64,000 bases of DNA from Anaerolineales bacterium (GCA_016929095.1 JAFGJM010000044.1:1-64000); one strand, 5' to 3'. Positions 25,767-36,116 are shown, counted from the first letter of the stretch. Program-made: numbers and translations. The notes: a model not told the origin generated them from the letters alone.

Positions 25767-26567
25767 ATGGAACAAGAAACTTATATTTATATTAAAAATA
25801 CGGTTAAAAAAATACTTAACCTAAACCTCGATCATTACAAAGATGAACAGATGAAACGTCGTCTGGATTCCTGGCTTGTGCGTAATGGCGCTTCGAATTG
25901 GGATGAATATTTCATTCGTATTCGGAAAGAATCTAAAGAACTCTCACGCTTTCGCGATTACCTCACCATTAATGTGTCGTCCTTCTTTCGTGACCCGGAA
26001 AGGTGGCAAAGCTTAAAAGATACGGTCATTCCGCGTTTGTTCAAAGAAGCGCGCCAAAGAAATCCGCAAAATCCGACCCTCCACATTTGGAGCGCGGGAT
26101 GTTCGATCGGTCCGGAACCATATACGTTAGCCATGATTTTAGATGATGTATCGGCGTATAACCGTCATGAAATCCTGGCCACCGATTTTGACAAAGGCGC
26201 TTTGGAAAAAGCAAAAAATCGCGGGCCGTATACTGCAGAAGAAGTTCAAAATCTCAGTGCTAAACAAAAACTATCTTACCTGCAATCCGGAGGTCCTCCG
26301 TATTTTGTATCCGAAAAAATCGCCAAACGGGTGCAATTTAAGGAGCACAACCTGCTGGATGATCCTTTTCCGCAAAACATGGATCTCGTTGTTTGCCGAA
26401 ATGTGGTCATATATTTCACGGGTGAAACCAAAGATGTTCTTTATCGGAAATTCCGCGATGCATTAAGAATGGGCGGCATCCTTTTCGTAGGCGCAACAGA
26501 GATTGTTCCTCGCCCGCAAGAGATCGGCTTAAAAGGTTCCGGAATTTCCTTTTATGAAAAGGTATAA
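25767..26567 (+). CDS. cheR: Chemotaxis methyltransferase CheR
   Basis: A 266-residue SAM-dependent methyltransferase. The N-terminal CheR_N helix bundle and RDYLTINVSSFFRDPERW are followed by WSAGCSIGPEPYTLAMIL (SAM-binding), ATDFDKGALEKAK and LVVCRNVVIYF. The usual E in the GxEPY loop is present, with Pro replacing Gly or Glu before it. It methylates glutamates on MCPs and balances CheB. The longer frame starting inside cheB is not used: ATG 25767 follows the cheB stop directly. Confidence 0.93.
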   Translation: MEQETYIYIKNTVKKILNLNLDHYKDEQMKRRLDSWLVRNGASNWDEYFIRIRKESKELSRFRDYLTINVSSFFRDPERWQSLKDTVIPRLFKEARQRNPQNPTLHIWSAGCSIGPEPYTLAMILDDVSAYNRHEILATDFDKGALEKAKNRGPYTAEEVQNLSAKQKLSYLQSGGPPYFVSEKIAKRVQFKEHNLLDDPFPQNMDLVVCRNVVIYFTGETKDVLYRKFRDALRMGGILFVGATEIVPRPQEIGLKGSGISFYEKV

Positions 26568-26569
26568 AA

Positions 26570-27418
26570 ATGACAACAACACTGGATAGTTTAATCGCAC
26601 GTATTGGCGAATTGCCACCCATCCCTATGGTTACGCAAAAAGCCATGGATGTCATGCGCGACCCCGATTCAAATATGGCAGAGTTGGCAAATATACTTTC
26701 CATGGATGAGGCAATGACCAGTCTGGTGCTCCGTTGGGTAAACTCAGCCTATTATGGTTTAAGGTATCCGGTGTCTACAGTCCAACAAGCCGTTACATTT
26801 CTTGGACAAAGAACATTACACAGTTTGATATTAGCCGCTTCAGTGGCTTCACTGCTGGATCGCGCCGCACCCGGTTATGCCCTGGAAAGAGGTGAATTAT
26901 GGCGGCACTCGATTGGAGTTGCTGCCGGCGCACGGTTGATTGCTGCAAAATTCGGTCAGCGGACAGCCGAAGAAGCCTATCACGCCGGTCTTTTATGCGA
27001 TATTGGAAAGCTGGCTTTCGAAGTTCTGCTTCGAGATATTGATACAAGCTCAGAAGAATGGCAGGAGGGGGACTTTAAAGAGATGGAAATTGCCCACTTT
27101 GGCATCGACCACGCAACATTGGGCGCTGAAATGGCTCGGCGCTGGCGATTACCCAATATACTGGTCGACGCTATTGCTCATCATCATAACCCTTCTGAGG
27201 CAGAAGAAGGCGCCTTGCTGGCATCAGCCGTACATGTAGCCGATGCAGCGGCAATGTCTCTGGGCATTGGTATCGGAATAGATGGCCTTCAATATGTTGT
27301 AGATGAAACAGCCTGTCAGAGGGTGGGTTGGGATGAAAGCATGTTTAGTGACCTGTCAGCTCGCATCATCCCCTTTGTGGATGAAGCAGATAAGTACATC
27401 AGGGCTAGGAGAAAATGA
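26570..27418 (+). CDS. HDOD-domain signalling protein
   Basis: A 282-residue HDOD protein (LPPIPMVTQKAMDVM, MDEAMTSLVLRWVNSAYYG, TLGAEMARRW, IAHHHNPSEA). The HD motif is degenerate (HAGLLCDIGKLAF instead of HDxGK), as is normal for HDOD, which does not hydrolyse cyclic nucleotides but acts as a signalling scaffold, often in c-di-GMP or chemotaxis pathways. It lies 2 bases after cheR and its stop overlaps the next cheX start, so it is an integral part of the operon. Confidence 0.85.
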   Translation: MTTTLDSLIARIGELPPIPMVTQKAMDVMRDPDSNMAELANILSMDEAMTSLVLRWVNSAYYGLRYPVSTVQQAVTFLGQRTLHSLILAASVASLLDRAAPGYALERGELWRHSIGVAAGARLIAAKFGQRTAEEAYHAGLLCDIGKLAFEVLLRDIDTSSEEWQEGDFKEMEIAHFGIDHATLGAEMARRWRLPNILVDAIAHHHNPSEAEEGALLASAVHVADAAAMSLGIGIGIDGLQYVVDETACQRVGWDESMFSDLSARIIPFVDEADKYIRARRK

Positions 27419-27936
27419 TGAATGTAAAAATTCTTAACCCTTTTTTGGAAGCAGCTGCTGAAGTTGTAGCGGCTGAATGCAAAACCAGCGTCGAGCGCGG
27501 CAACCTCACATTACACAAATCATCGATGACGGCCGATGAAGTCACGGTTTTGATCAGTTTGATTGGAAAAATCCAGGGAGTCGCTTTATATGGCATGTCG
27601 ATCCAAACCGGGTTAGGTTTAGTTTCGCGTGTGATGGGACAAACATTTACCGAATTCGATAGCCTGGCGCAGAGCGGGGTGGCGGAACTGGGAAATGTGA
27701 TTTCCGGGTGCGCCACGGTGAAATTATCACAAGCCGGTTACGTAGCGGATATCTCTCCCCCCACATTGATCCTTGGCAAAGGTCTTACGGTTTCAACACT
27801 GGATTTTCCTCGCATTGTTGTGCCTCTCACGACCGAAGCAGGCGATGTAACCGTTCATCTTGCTATTCGAGAAGCGCCTGCCGATAAATCCGATTCGGTT
27901 TACGTCCCGATTACATTGCCAGCCGAAGCAAAATGA
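27418..27936 (+). CDS. cheX: CheX-type CheY-P phosphatase (copy 1)
   Basis: A 172-residue CheX-like protein (MNVKILNPFLEAAAEVV...). The phosphatase helix SGVAELGNVISG keeps the ExxN pair. The start ATG 27418 (or the ATG three bases earlier) overlaps the HDOD stop codon; AGGAGA is just upstream. CheX hydrolyses CheY-P as a homodimer. A second close paralogue follows. Two CheX plus a CheC in one operon implies strong or multi-target dephosphorylation. Confidence 0.85.
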   Translation: MNVKILNPFLEAAAEVVAAECKTSVERGNLTLHKSSMTADEVTVLISLIGKIQGVALYGMSIQTGLGLVSRVMGQTFTEFDSLAQSGVAELGNVISGCATVKLSQAGYVADISPPTLILGKGLTVSTLDFPRIVVPLTTEAGDVTVHLAIREAPADKSDSVYVPITLPAEAK

Positions 27937-27987
27937 ATGCAACGAGACAAGGTGTATTGTTAGTGATTGCCTCTTGGAGAAAAATTC

Positions 27988-28500
27988 ATGAATGTAAAAT
28001 TTCTCAACCCTTTTGTTGAAGCCGCTTGTGAAGTGATCAAGGTAGAAACCTCGATCACAATGGAGCGCGGAGAACTTACTCTGGATAAAGAACCCTACGT
28101 TACCGATGATATCATGGTGATCATCAGCCTGGTTGGAAGGGTAGTGGGGAATGTCATTTTCGGCATGAGTAAAGAAACCGCCCTGGCGCTGGCGTCAAAA
28201 ATCATGGGAGAACCTTTTTCAGATTTCAACAATTTAGCCCAAAGCGGCATCGCCGAATTGGGTAATGTGATCACCGGGAAAGCCAGTGTAAAACTGACTG
28301 AAGCCGGTTACGAATCAGTCATCTCACCGCCCACCATGCTGCAAGGAAAAGGCGCCACCATTTCTACACTGGATATCGCCCGGCTTGTGGTTCCATTCAC
28401 CAGTGAAGTGGGCACCGTTGCCATCCATTTAGCGTTACGTGAAGGCAGCCAGAAGGCATTTAGCGCCGCAGAAACTCCCGTAGCTCAATCAATGTCTTGA
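27988..28500 (+). CDS. cheX: CheX-type CheY-P phosphatase (copy 2)
   Basis: A 170-residue paralogue of the preceding gene: it opens MNVKFLNPFVEAACEVI and retains SGIAELGNVITG with E and N of the phosphatase site. ATG 27988 is preceded by TTGGAGAAAA; a TTG at 27967 in the same frame adds no conserved sequence. The two copies differ at many positions, so they probably have different partners or specificity. It closes the first block of the che operon; 213 bases separate it from the first MCP gene. Confidence 0.85.
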   Translation: MNVKFLNPFVEAACEVIKVETSITMERGELTLDKEPYVTDDIMVIISLVGRVVGNVIFGMSKETALALASKIMGEPFSDFNNLAQSGIAELGNVITGKASVKLTEAGYESVISPPTMLQGKGATISTLDIARLVVPFTSEVGTVAIHLALREGSQKAFSAAETPVAQSMS

Positions 28501-28713
28501 GAGTTTGTTTTATGTCAATGTTTTATTTACCATTGTTTCACATCACATTTATTGGTTTCAATCATACAAATAGATATCTTGATTAATAACCATTTTTTGA
28601 AAAAATTTTAAATTATGAAAGGAGAAAAACACACTGAACTTATTTTTTTTTCAAAATCATCAAACTAAATTGGTAATACTATTACTTGGTAAAAAAAATC
28701 TCGGAGGCTTTGA
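28501..28713. other. AT-rich gap between cheX2 and the first MCP
   Basis: 213 bases, very AT-rich, with no hairpin terminator that I can identify and no gene. A seven-codon ORF with an AAAGGAG lies at 28616-28637 but is not supported further. A promoter for the MCP block could lie here. Confidence 0.4.
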
Positions 28714-30852
28714 ATGAAATTCTTTAACAATTTAAAAACAGCAGTAAAACTGCTCGGCAGCTTTGGAATAGTTGCCTTGATCTTATTAGTGGTTGCGATT
28801 TTTAGCTATTCCACAGTCAATTCACTTAAAAATGTGATCGTTTCAATGCGTGATCAAAACCTTAGACCGATTGGGTACCTCGATCAATCGCAAGCCTATC
28901 TGTTCAAAATTCGCGGTGATGTATACAAATACTTAATGTACGAAGATAAACGCGATGTTAATGAACAAGCTATTACGGATGATATTGCTATGATCGAGCA
29001 GCAAATGACTAGTTATAAAGAAAGTGGTATATCGGAAGAAGAAGCTGCAGAATTTGCCACTTTCCAAACAACCTGGGAAACCTACAAAGCCATATGTTTG
29101 GACTTAATCGCTAAAACTAAAGCAGGGGATATGGACGCGGTAATGACCAGTATCGATGATGGCGGAGAAACCGCCCTGGCGCGAGCCGCAGTTGCAGAAT
29201 CGATGCAGCGACTCGTGGATATGAAAATGGCTGGCGCTGAAACTTCAATTCAAGCTTCAGAAGATACAGCCGCTCGTTCGACTATCATTCTTATGATATT
29301 GACTGCTGTCGCTTTAGTGCTTGCGATCGCCATGGGCTTGTTAATTACCAATAGTATCAACACCCCATTAAAAGTAGTTAATATCGTAACAGATAGTTTT
29401 CAGGTTGGCGAAATTCATACCAGAATAACGGATAATGACAGAAAAGCTATCACGGAGCGAAATGATGAATTCGGCGCAGTTGGAAAAGGTCTGGTTCAAA
29501 CCAGAAAATATTTGGAAGGGATGGTAGATGTCGCCAATCGCCTGGCTGAAGGTGATCTAACCGTTAAAGTAACGCCACTGTCTGAAAAAGATGAGTTGGG
29601 TGTCGCTTTTTCCGGGATGTTGAAAAATCTGCAAGAAGTAATCGGTCAGGTTGCCGACAGTGCCAGCACGGTTGGCGCCGCTTCCGCTCAACTTGCTGAA
29701 GCTGCCAACCAGGCAGGTCAGGCTACTAATCAAATTGCCACCACCGTCCAACAGGTGGCAAAGGGCACCACCCAGCAATCCGAATCGGTCACCCGCACGG
29801 CTTCTTCTGTGGAAGAGATGGCACGCGCCATCGATGGTGTTGCCAAAGGCGCGCAGGAACAATCGGAGGCGATTTCCAAAGCCTCTAACATTACTTCGGA
29901 GATTTCCAACGATATTCAACAGGTCGCCGGCAACGTCGCGGCAGTCACTAAAGATTCTGCCACAACCACCGATGCTGCTAACCGCGGCTCTACAATGGTT
30001 TCGGATACTATCCAGGGTATGCAGTCCATTAAAACCAAGGTCGATTTTTCGTCTCAGAAAGTACAAGAAATGGGTCAGCGCTCCGAGCAAATCGGTGTCA
30101 TCGTCGAAACGATTGAGGATATCGCCTCTCAAACCAATTTGTTGGCGCTAAACGCCGCCATCGAAGCTGCCCGCGCCGGTGAACACGGTAAAGGGTTCGC
30201 TGTGGTGGCAGATGAAGTCCGCAAGCTGGCGGAACGCTCCTCTTCGGCAACGAAAGAAATCGGCGATTTGATCAAAGGCATCCAGGCAACCGTCTCCGAT
30301 GCAGTCAATGCCATGCAGGAAAGTGCACAAGAAGTGGAATCCGGCGTTTCCCGCGCCGACCAATCCGGGCAGGCGCTGAGCGAAATCCTCACCGCAGCCC
30401 AGGCGGTGTTCGCTCAAGCGGAAGAAGCCGCCAAAGCAGCCGCCAAGATGTCTGCCGCGTCGGATGAATTGGTGTCATCCATGGACTCTGTCTCTGCAGT
30501 TGTGGAAGAGAATACCGCCGCAACCGAAGAAATGGCTGCCGGTTCGAATGAAGTGACCCAGGCTATTGAAAACATCGCTTCAGTTTCCGAAGAAAACTCG
30601 GCAGCTATCGAAGAGGTGTCTGCCTCAGCCGAAGAAATGTCCGCTCAGGTGGAAGAAGTCACCGCTTCTGCCCAATCGCTGTCGGAGATGGCTCAAGCCC
30701 TCCAAAGAGTGGTAGCTCGATTTAAACTCGATTCCGCAGGGCAATCTGAAAAACAAGCCACCCTGCAGCCATCTGATGAATCCTACGTTGGACCCGATCG
30801 CCGGGCTTCCTACGCAGTCGATAATGGCCGTAAAGTTAAAGTAGCCGCCTGA
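28714..30852 (+). CDS. Methyl-accepting chemotaxis protein, four-helix-bundle sensor
   Basis: A 712-residue MCP. TM1 is 13-33, the periplasmic part (about 34-188) is an all-helical four-helix-bundle sensor, TM2 is 189-212, HAMP about 213-310, then the MA signalling domain. The hairpin tip [20 protein letters not shown] and [18 protein letters not shown] are canonical, with Glu/Gln-rich methylation helices that CheR, CheB and CheD in this operon can act on. The C-terminus ends in VKVAA, with no CheR-tethering pentapeptide. GGAGG precedes the ATG. A hairpin and a cheW follow. Confidence 0.95.
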   Translation: MKFFNNLKTAVKLLGSFGIVALILLVVAIFSYSTVNSLKNVIVSMRDQNLRPIGYLDQSQAYLFKIRGDVYKYLMYEDKRDVNEQAITDDIAMIEQQMTSYKESGISEEEAAEFATFQTTWETYKAICLDLIAKTKAGDMDAVMTSIDDGGETALARAAVAESMQRLVDMKMAGAETSIQASEDTAARSTIILMILTAVALVLAIAMGLLITNSINTPLKVVNIVTDSFQVGEIHTRITDNDRKAITERNDEFGAVGKGLVQTRKYLEGMVDVANRLAEGDLTVKVTPLSEKDELGVAFSGMLKNLQEVIGQVADSASTVGAASAQLAEAANQAGQATNQIATTVQQVAKGTTQQSESVTRTASSVEEMARAIDGVAKGAQEQSEAISKASNITSEISNDIQQVAGNVAAVTKDSATTTDAANRGSTMVSDTIQGMQSIKTKVDFSSQKVQEMGQRSEQIGVIVETIEDIASQTNLLALNAAIEAARAGEHGKGFAVVADEVRKLAERSSSATKEIGDLIKGIQATVSDAVNAMQESAQEVESGVSRADQSGQALSEILTAAQAVFAQAEEAAKAAAKMSAASDELVSSMDSVSAVVEENTAATEEMAAGSNEVTQAIENIASVSEENSAAIEEVSASAEEMSAQVEEVTASAQSLSEMAQALQRVVARFKLDSAGQSEKQATLQPSDESYVGPDRRASYAVDNGRKVKVAA

Positions 30853-30860
30853 TTTGCATA

Positions 30861-30890
30861 TCCCGTCTCCCCCATATGGGGGAGACGGGA
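30861..30890 (+). promoter_or_regulatory. Perfect 13-bp hairpin between MCP1 and cheW1
   Basis: Arms 30861-30873 and 30878-30890 (TCCCGTCTCCCCC / inverse) with loop ATAT. No T-run follows; the cheW ribosome site (AGGAGA) starts 3 bases later. The same arms recur at 34011-34042. It looks like an mRNA processing or stability element rather than a terminator. Confidence 0.6.
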
Positions 30891-30907
30891 ATAGGAGAAT
30901 TTTGTAT

Positions 30908-31366
30908 ATGGAACATCAACTTGTCATTTTCGAACTAGCAAACGAACACTATGGCGTGAATATCGCAATGGTGGAGGGCATTATCAAGATGCAGCTTATC
31001 ACGGCTGTCCCTCACGCTCCTTCGTTCGTAGAAGGTGTCACCAATTTACGCGGCGCGGTGCTACCAGTCATCGACCTGCGCAAACGGTTTAACCTGCCCC
31101 CCGAAGAAACCACAAAACATAGCCGCATCATTCATATCGTCATCGATAATGTTCGAGTCGGTATGATCGTGGATGCCGTATCGGAAGTTTTACGTGTGTC
31201 TGAAGAAGCTATCGAGCCTACGCCTCCCATTGTCACTACAGTAGACTCAGCCTTCATCACCGGTATTGCAAAATTGGAAGATAAACTCATCATTTTGCTT
31301 GATTTGGGTAAAGTGCTATCGTTCAACGAACAGGAGAAATTGCTCGCTTTATCTATGGCGGCATAA
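30908..31366 (+). CDS. cheW: CheW adaptor (copy 1)
   Basis: A 152-residue CheW: a single SH3-like CheW fold with FVEGVTNLRGAVLPVIDLRKRF, the core receptor/CheA-binding segment. CheW couples CheA to MCP arrays. ATG 30908 has AGGAGA upstream; the frame extends upstream to a TTG inside the hairpin region but that is not a plausible start. It pairs with the preceding MCP. Confidence 0.93.
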   Translation: MEHQLVIFELANEHYGVNIAMVEGIIKMQLITAVPHAPSFVEGVTNLRGAVLPVIDLRKRFNLPPEETTKHSRIIHIVIDNVRVGMIVDAVSEVLRVSEEAIEPTPPIVTTVDSAFITGIAKLEDKLIILLDLGKVLSFNEQEKLLALSMAA

Positions 31367-31532
31367 TTCATTTATTCATTGCAAAACGACCATCTTTAAT
31401 TGATCGATGGGGTGTTTTTGCCTGAAACTGATATCTTGCGATACCCAATTCCTGGCGGTCAGATTCTTCATATAAATTACTATGATCGATAACAACTACA
31501 TATAGGAGAAACAAAAAATTGGAGAAAAAAAG

Positions 31533-34001
31533 ATGAAAAGTGTTAGCGATACTTTAGACGGAAATCCCAATATCAAAAGGAAAGGATTGTTAAACTCTAT
31601 CAATGGAAAATTGATTGTCACGTATCTGCTATTGGCAATCATTCCTTTGATTATCAGCGGTGTCATCGCATATTGGTTCAGCCAAAAAGCTTTGGAGGAA
31701 GCGTCCAGCACGCAATTGGAAGAACTCTCCGCGTTACAAGCGACAAGCATTACAGAATGGGTGGGGACACGGGTGGATAACATCAAGGTCATGGCAGATT
31801 CGGAAGCTATTAAATCAATGGACCCACAAAGAATCACTGAGATGGCAGAAAAATACATAAAGCAGTGGGATGAATTCGAGGGATTTTATGTCGTAGGATT
31901 GGACGGTAAATCTATCTATTCAACTCAAGGGGAGGTGGTTGATATCTCAGAAAGAGATTATTTTAAACAATCATCTCAAAACGGGACAGATGCCATTTCT
32001 GATGCACTGATATCCAAAGCTTCCGGAAATGTTGTATTCGTGGTTTCCTCGCCCATTTACGTCAATGGACAACTCTCGGGGGTGATGGTGGGAACAGTAA
32101 GCACCACTTATTTTGCCAAACAATTGGCAGATGTATATCTAGGTACCACCGGTGATGCATACCTCATCAATAAAGAGAGTGTCTTCATTTCTCCCTCGCG
32201 ATTCTCGCAAGAATTGATCAATCAAGGTGTAGTTAAAGAACATACAGAACTTGAACTCCAAATTGATACCGAAGGATCGCAACAAGCCCTATCCGGTCAT
32301 TCAGGCGTAGCACAGTACACAAATTTCCGAGATATGAAAGTAATCGGCGCTTATCAGCCTATCTCTCTCACCAACTGGGGGTTGCTGATTGAACAAAATA
32401 CAGATGAAGCATTTGCGGCTGCCACTAATATCCGCAATTTGATCGTTGGCCTGGTGGTAGTAGCCAGCGGTATTATTTTCGTCCTGGCGTTACTGATTGC
32501 CAACGGTATTTCAAATCCAATTAAAAAAATGTCCGGCGTGGCGACTTCGTTAGCATTGGGGGAGTTGGATCACGAAGTAAGTTACCAAAGCAAAGATGAA
32601 ATCGGGGAACTGGCGGAATCATTCCGGCAGATGATCTCATACCAAAAGGATATGGCATCAGCCGCCGAAGCACTGGCAAACAGCGATTTGACAGCTCATG
32701 TAACTCCCATTTCGACGAAAGATCGATTGGGTAATGCGTTCGCTGAAATGATTGCCAGCCTTCGTAAGGCTATTTCCGATGTGGCAGAAAATGCCCTTTC
32801 GGTTAATCAGGCTTCTGCACAATTGGCTGCTGCAGCAAACCAGGCAGGCTTGGCGACCAATCAAATCGCCACCACCGTTCAACAGGTTGCGAAAGGCACT
32901 ACCCAGCAATCCGAATCGGTTACCCGCACGGCTTCTTCCGTGGAAGAAATGTCACGCGCTATCGATGGAGTCGCAAAGGGCGCTCAGGATCAGTCTGCTG
33001 CGATTGTAAAAGCATCCAACATCACAGCAGAAATTTCGAATGATATAGAAAAGGTGGCAGGGAACGTAGCCGCCGTTACAAAAGATTCCGCAACCACTTC
33101 AGAAGCGGCTAACCGTGGTTCGCAAATGGTAGAAGATACCATCCAGGGCATGCAATCCATTAAAACCAAGGTCGGTTTTTCGTCCAAAAAAGTCGAGGAG
33201 ATGGGTCAACGCTCCGAACAAATCGGCGTCATCGTTGAGACCATTGAGGATATCGCCTCTCAAACCAATCTGTTGGCGCTCAATGCGGCTATCGAAGCTG
33301 CCCGCGCCGGTGAACATGGAAAAGGTTTTGCCGTTGTCGCGGATGAAGTTCGCAAACTTGCCGAGCGTTCATCTTCTGCCACTAAAGAGATCGGTGATTT
33401 GATCAAGGGTATTCAAGCCACAGTCTCCGATGCAGTTATGGCTATGGAAGAAAGCGCCCAGGAAGTGGAAGCCGGCGTTTCCCGCGCCGACCAATCCGGG
33501 CAGGCGCTTAATGAAATCATCACCGCAGCTCAGGCAGTATTATCGCAGGCAGAGGAAGCCGCGAAGGCTGCTACTAAAATGTCCAGCGCGTCAGACGAAC
33601 TGGTATCCGCGATGGATTCGGTGTCAGCGGTGGTGGAAGAAAATACCGCCGCTACCGAAGAAATGGCAGCCGGTTCTAACGAGGTTACTCAAGCGATTGA
33701 AAACATCGCTTCAGTCTCCGAAGAGAACTCGGCAGCTATTGAAGAAGTCTCTGCTTCTGCTGAAGAAATGTCCGCCCAGGTTGAAGAAGTCACCGCTTCT
33801 GCGCAATCCCTGGCGGATATGGCTCACACGCTGCAGCAAGTAGTAGCCCGATTCAAGCTGGATACAACCAAACCATCCGAAGAAGATAAGCCCGAGAAGT
33901 CCGAAGCAGCTTACCGTGGACCAGACCGGCGGACTTCGTATGCCGAACGTGTGAGCTCCGGCGACGGTTCAAATGGTCATAAAATTAAAACAGTCGCTTG
34001 A
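31533..34001 (+). CDS. Methyl-accepting chemotaxis protein, dCache sensor
   Basis: An 822-residue MCP. TM1 about 32-52, a periplasmic dCache-like sensor (about 55-295, with [25 protein letters not shown] and [12 protein letters not shown]), TM2 about 305-325, HAMP, then an MA domain nearly identical to that of the upstream MCP, including the tip [20 protein letters not shown]. dCache domains of this type bind small ligands such as amino acids or carboxylates. The shared C-terminal half with a different sensor means the MCP genes arose by duplication plus exchange of the sensor. GGAGAAAA lies upstream of the ATG. Confidence 0.95.
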   Translation: MKSVSDTLDGNPNIKRKGLLNSINGKLIVTYLLLAIIPLIISGVIAYWFSQKALEEASSTQLEELSALQATSITEWVGTRVDNIKVMADSEAIKSMDPQRITEMAEKYIKQWDEFEGFYVVGLDGKSIYSTQGEVVDISERDYFKQSSQNGTDAISDALISKASGNVVFVVSSPIYVNGQLSGVMVGTVSTTYFAKQLADVYLGTTGDAYLINKESVFISPSRFSQELINQGVVKEHTELELQIDTEGSQQALSGHSGVAQYTNFRDMKVIGAYQPISLTNWGLLIEQNTDEAFAAATNIRNLIVGLVVVASGIIFVLALLIANGISNPIKKMSGVATSLALGELDHEVSYQSKDEIGELAESFRQMISYQKDMASAAEALANSDLTAHVTPISTKDRLGNAFAEMIASLRKAISDVAENALSVNQASAQLAAAANQAGLATNQIATTVQQVAKGTTQQSESVTRTASSVEEMSRAIDGVAKGAQDQSAAIVKASNITAEISNDIEKVAGNVAAVTKDSATTSEAANRGSQMVEDTIQGMQSIKTKVGFSSKKVEEMGQRSEQIGVIVETIEDIASQTNLLALNAAIEAARAGEHGKGFAVVADEVRKLAERSSSATKEIGDLIKGIQATVSDAVMAMEESAQEVEAGVSRADQSGQALNEIITAAQAVLSQAEEAAKAATKMSSASDELVSAMDSVSAVVEENTAATEEMAAGSNEVTQAIENIASVSEENSAAIEEVSASAEEMSAQVEEVTASAQSLADMAHTLQQVVARFKLDTTKPSEEDKPEKSEAAYRGPDRRTSYAERVSSGDGSNGHKIKTVA

Positions 34002-34010
34002 TATTATTTC

Positions 34011-34042
34011 ATCCCGTCTCCCTTTTATTAGGGAGACGGGAT
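34011..34042 (+). promoter_or_regulatory. Perfect 13-bp hairpin between MCP2 and cheW2
   Basis: Arms 34011-34023 and 34030-34042 (ATCCCGTCTCCCT / inverse), loop TTTATT, followed by TAGGAGGATTAACTT and the cheW ATG. The core CCCGTCTCCC/GGGAGACGGG is the same as in the hairpin at 30861. Confidence 0.6.
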
Positions 34043-34057
34043 TAGGAGGATTAACTT

Positions 34058-34519
34058 ATGGAACAACAACTCGTCGTTTTTGAACTAGCCAATGAATGCT
34101 ATGGTGTCGATATAGGTATGGTCGAAGGCATCATCAAAATGCAGGGGATTACTGCAGTTCCGCATGCACCATCCTTTGTGGAAGGCGTTACTAACCTGCG
34201 TGGTGCAGTTTTACCAGTTATCGATCTGCGCAAACGCTTCAATTTGCCCCCTGTGAACATCACAAAAGACAGCCGGATTGTAACGATTTCTATAGACACC
34301 ATCAAGGTCGGTATGATCGTCGATGCCGTCTCTGAAGTCTTGCGCGTTCCGGAAGACGCCATCGAACCCACGCCCCCTATCGTCACCACCGTGGATTCGG
34401 CTTTCATCACCGGCATCGCCAAGATTGACGGACGCCTGATCATCTTGCTCGATTTAGGGAAAGTGCTTTCACTCAACGAACAGGAGAAATTGGCTGCTTT
34501 ATCAGCCGTGCAAGCATAA
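34058..34519 (+). CDS. cheW: CheW adaptor (copy 2)
   Basis: A 153-residue paralogue of the cheW at 30908, with the same FVEGVTNLRGAVLPVIDLRK core. AGGAGG lies 8 bases before the ATG. The pair MCP-cheW has been duplicated as a unit, intergenic hairpin included; the two CheW proteins differ in the loop after RFNLPP (VNITKDSRIV against EETTKHSRII). Confidence 0.93.
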   Translation: MEQQLVVFELANECYGVDIGMVEGIIKMQGITAVPHAPSFVEGVTNLRGAVLPVIDLRKRFNLPPVNITKDSRIVTISIDTIKVGMIVDAVSEVLRVPEDAIEPTPPIVTTVDSAFITGIAKIDGRLIILLDLGKVLSLNEQEKLAALSAVQA

Positions 34520-34831
34520 TCTTATTGCCGCTTGATCGGTGTTCAATCCATGAAAAAAACCAGTTTCGAAGAGATTTTTAGTGGTTGAACGCCTGAGAGA
34601 ATGTCTGAAGGCATTACGACAGGCAATTATTATATTGTGACAAATAAAAGTGTTTAAAAGATCCATTTTGGAAAATGTGCTTTACCTCACCCTTGCTCCT
34701 GAACATTCCCCCCGGTGAGATCAAATATCCCAAACTTATAATACATTCTTTTTTCCCCTCAATATTTCTCAAATAAAGTGAAACATAGAGGGGGAAAGAG
34801 TATAAGTTTTATAAGTTCGGGGATCTATCAA

Positions 34832-35158
34832 GATGAGGTCATCCAGGCTATCGAGAGTATTGCTTCCATATCCGAAGAGAATTCGGCAGCTATTGAAGAA
34901 GTATCTGCTTCCGCCCAGGAAATGTCTTCTCAGGTTCAAGAAGTCACCAACTCCGCCCAATCGTTGGCTGAAATGGCGAGCACGCTGCGGCAGGTAATTT
35001 CACATTTCAATCTGGAAGCAGCAACAACAGACATAAATAAACCTGCTCTAGCGCCATCTACCTCTGCAAAAATTAAACCAGACCCACAGGTAACTTCTAC
35101 TGACCGCAAAGCCAACCGTAAAGCAATGGATGATTACAAGGAAAAAGTAACTACCTGA
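34832..35158 (+). pseudogene. C-terminal fragment of a third MCP
   Basis: From about 34832 the frame encodes DEVIQAIESIASISEENS and the following EEVSASAQEMSSQVQEV, clearly the last part of an MCP signalling domain, then about 55 residues of its own Lys/Thr-rich tail. No sensor, TM or HAMP is present, and the region before it (34520-34831) has no recognisable MCP sequence. It is therefore a truncated remnant of a third copy. The frame is open from GTG 34778, so a short peptide could still be made, but it lacks what a receptor needs. Confidence 0.8.
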
Positions 35159-35238
35159 ACTTTACCATTACCCAGCTTCATCGGACAACCGATCATCCCT
35201 GGTTTGGATTAAAAGATAGAGTTTATGCATAGTGAAGA

Positions 35239-35278
35239 AAAGATACAAAGATTTATTCAAATCTTTGTATCTTTTTTT
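35239..35278. terminator. Terminator, likely bidirectional
   Basis: Sixteen-bp perfect stem (35239-35254 with 35259-35274; AAAGATACAAAGATTT core, loop ATTC), A-rich on the left and a T-run on the right. It sits between the MCP remnant (plus) and the NAD synthase gene (minus). Confidence 0.9.
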
Positions 35279-36110
35279 ACGTACCCCAATCCCGTAGATA
35301 CAGAAAATCATATCCTATCGTTCGATTTGAAAGTTTTGCAATAGGCGGCAGCACTCGCTTGAAGTGGCTGCGTTGAATGCGTTTGACTACCGTCTCGACA
35401 AAGCTCTTTGAAAACCCCGCTTCGATACAATCCTGAGGGCTGTAGCGCTGATCCACCAATAGATAAAGTAATTTATCCACCTCTTCGTAAGTAAAACCCA
35501 ATTCTCCCTCATCGGTTTGACCTATCCATAAATCGGCAGAAGGCGGTTTTTGGATAATTTCTGGCGGAACACCTAAAGCCGCAGAGAGTTGCCGTACCTG
35601 TGTTTTATACAAATCACCAATGGGGTTAAGGGCGCTCGCCGAGTCGCCAAATTGTGTGGAATAACCCAGCAATATTTCTGTCTTATTGCTTGTGCCAACC
35701 ACCAGGCCATGAAATTCCTCAGACTGATCGTACAACACGATCATGCGGGCGCGCGCCATCATGTTCCCGCACCGCACCGGGCTGGCTTCAGGGTAAAGAT
35801 CAATCAGGGGGTCTACCATATCGGTAATCGGAATGGTGAGTGATGGCACACCCAAGTCATCGATGACCGCCTGCGCATGCGTTTCGGAATCTGGCGATGA
35901 AGTCTTATATGGCATATACACAGCTAAAACATGATCTGCACCCAGTGCATCCACCGCCAGATAGATCGCCAATGCCGAATCCAATCCACCTGACAGCCCC
36001 AATACAGCCCGCGAAAACCCTGCCCGGGTGATCTCACTATGAATAAAGCCGGTTAATATTTTTCGAGCAAGATCGGTATTTATCGAAAGATCAATGGATG
36101 GTTTTTTCAT
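35277..36110 (-). CDS. nadE: NAD synthetase, synthase domain (stand-alone)
   Basis: A 277-residue NadE synthetase domain. The adenine-nucleotide motif LGLSGGLDSALA is intact, followed by VYMPYKTSSPDS, and the C-terminal half has QPLSDLWIGQTDEGELGF-like residues (PPSADLWIGQTDEGELG). It adenylates nicotinate-adenine dinucleotide and amidates it with ammonia. ATG 36110 is preferred over TTG 36116. The upstream gene, ending 6 bases before, encodes a nitrilase-fold glutaminase, so the two polypeptides probably act as one glutamine-dependent NAD synthetase. Confidence 0.92.
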   Translation of the reverse strand: MKKPSIDLSINTDLARKILTGFIHSEITRAGFSRAVLGLSGGLDSALAIYLAVDALGADHVLAVYMPYKTSSPDSETHAQAVIDDLGVPSLTIPITDMVDPLIDLYPEASPVRCGNMMARARMIVLYDQSEEFHGLVVGTSNKTEILLGYSTQFGDSASALNPIGDLYKTQVRQLSAALGVPPEIIQKPPSADLWIGQTDEGELGFTYEEVDKLLYLLVDQRYSPQDCIEAGFSKSFVETVVKRIQRSHFKRVLPPIAKLSNRTIGYDFLYLRDWGT

Positions 36111-36116
36111 AAGCAA

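Noticed and set aside
29557-30132. Minus-strand open frames inside the MCP genes
   Set aside because: Mirror the Ala/Glu-rich MCP coding strand; not conserved in type.
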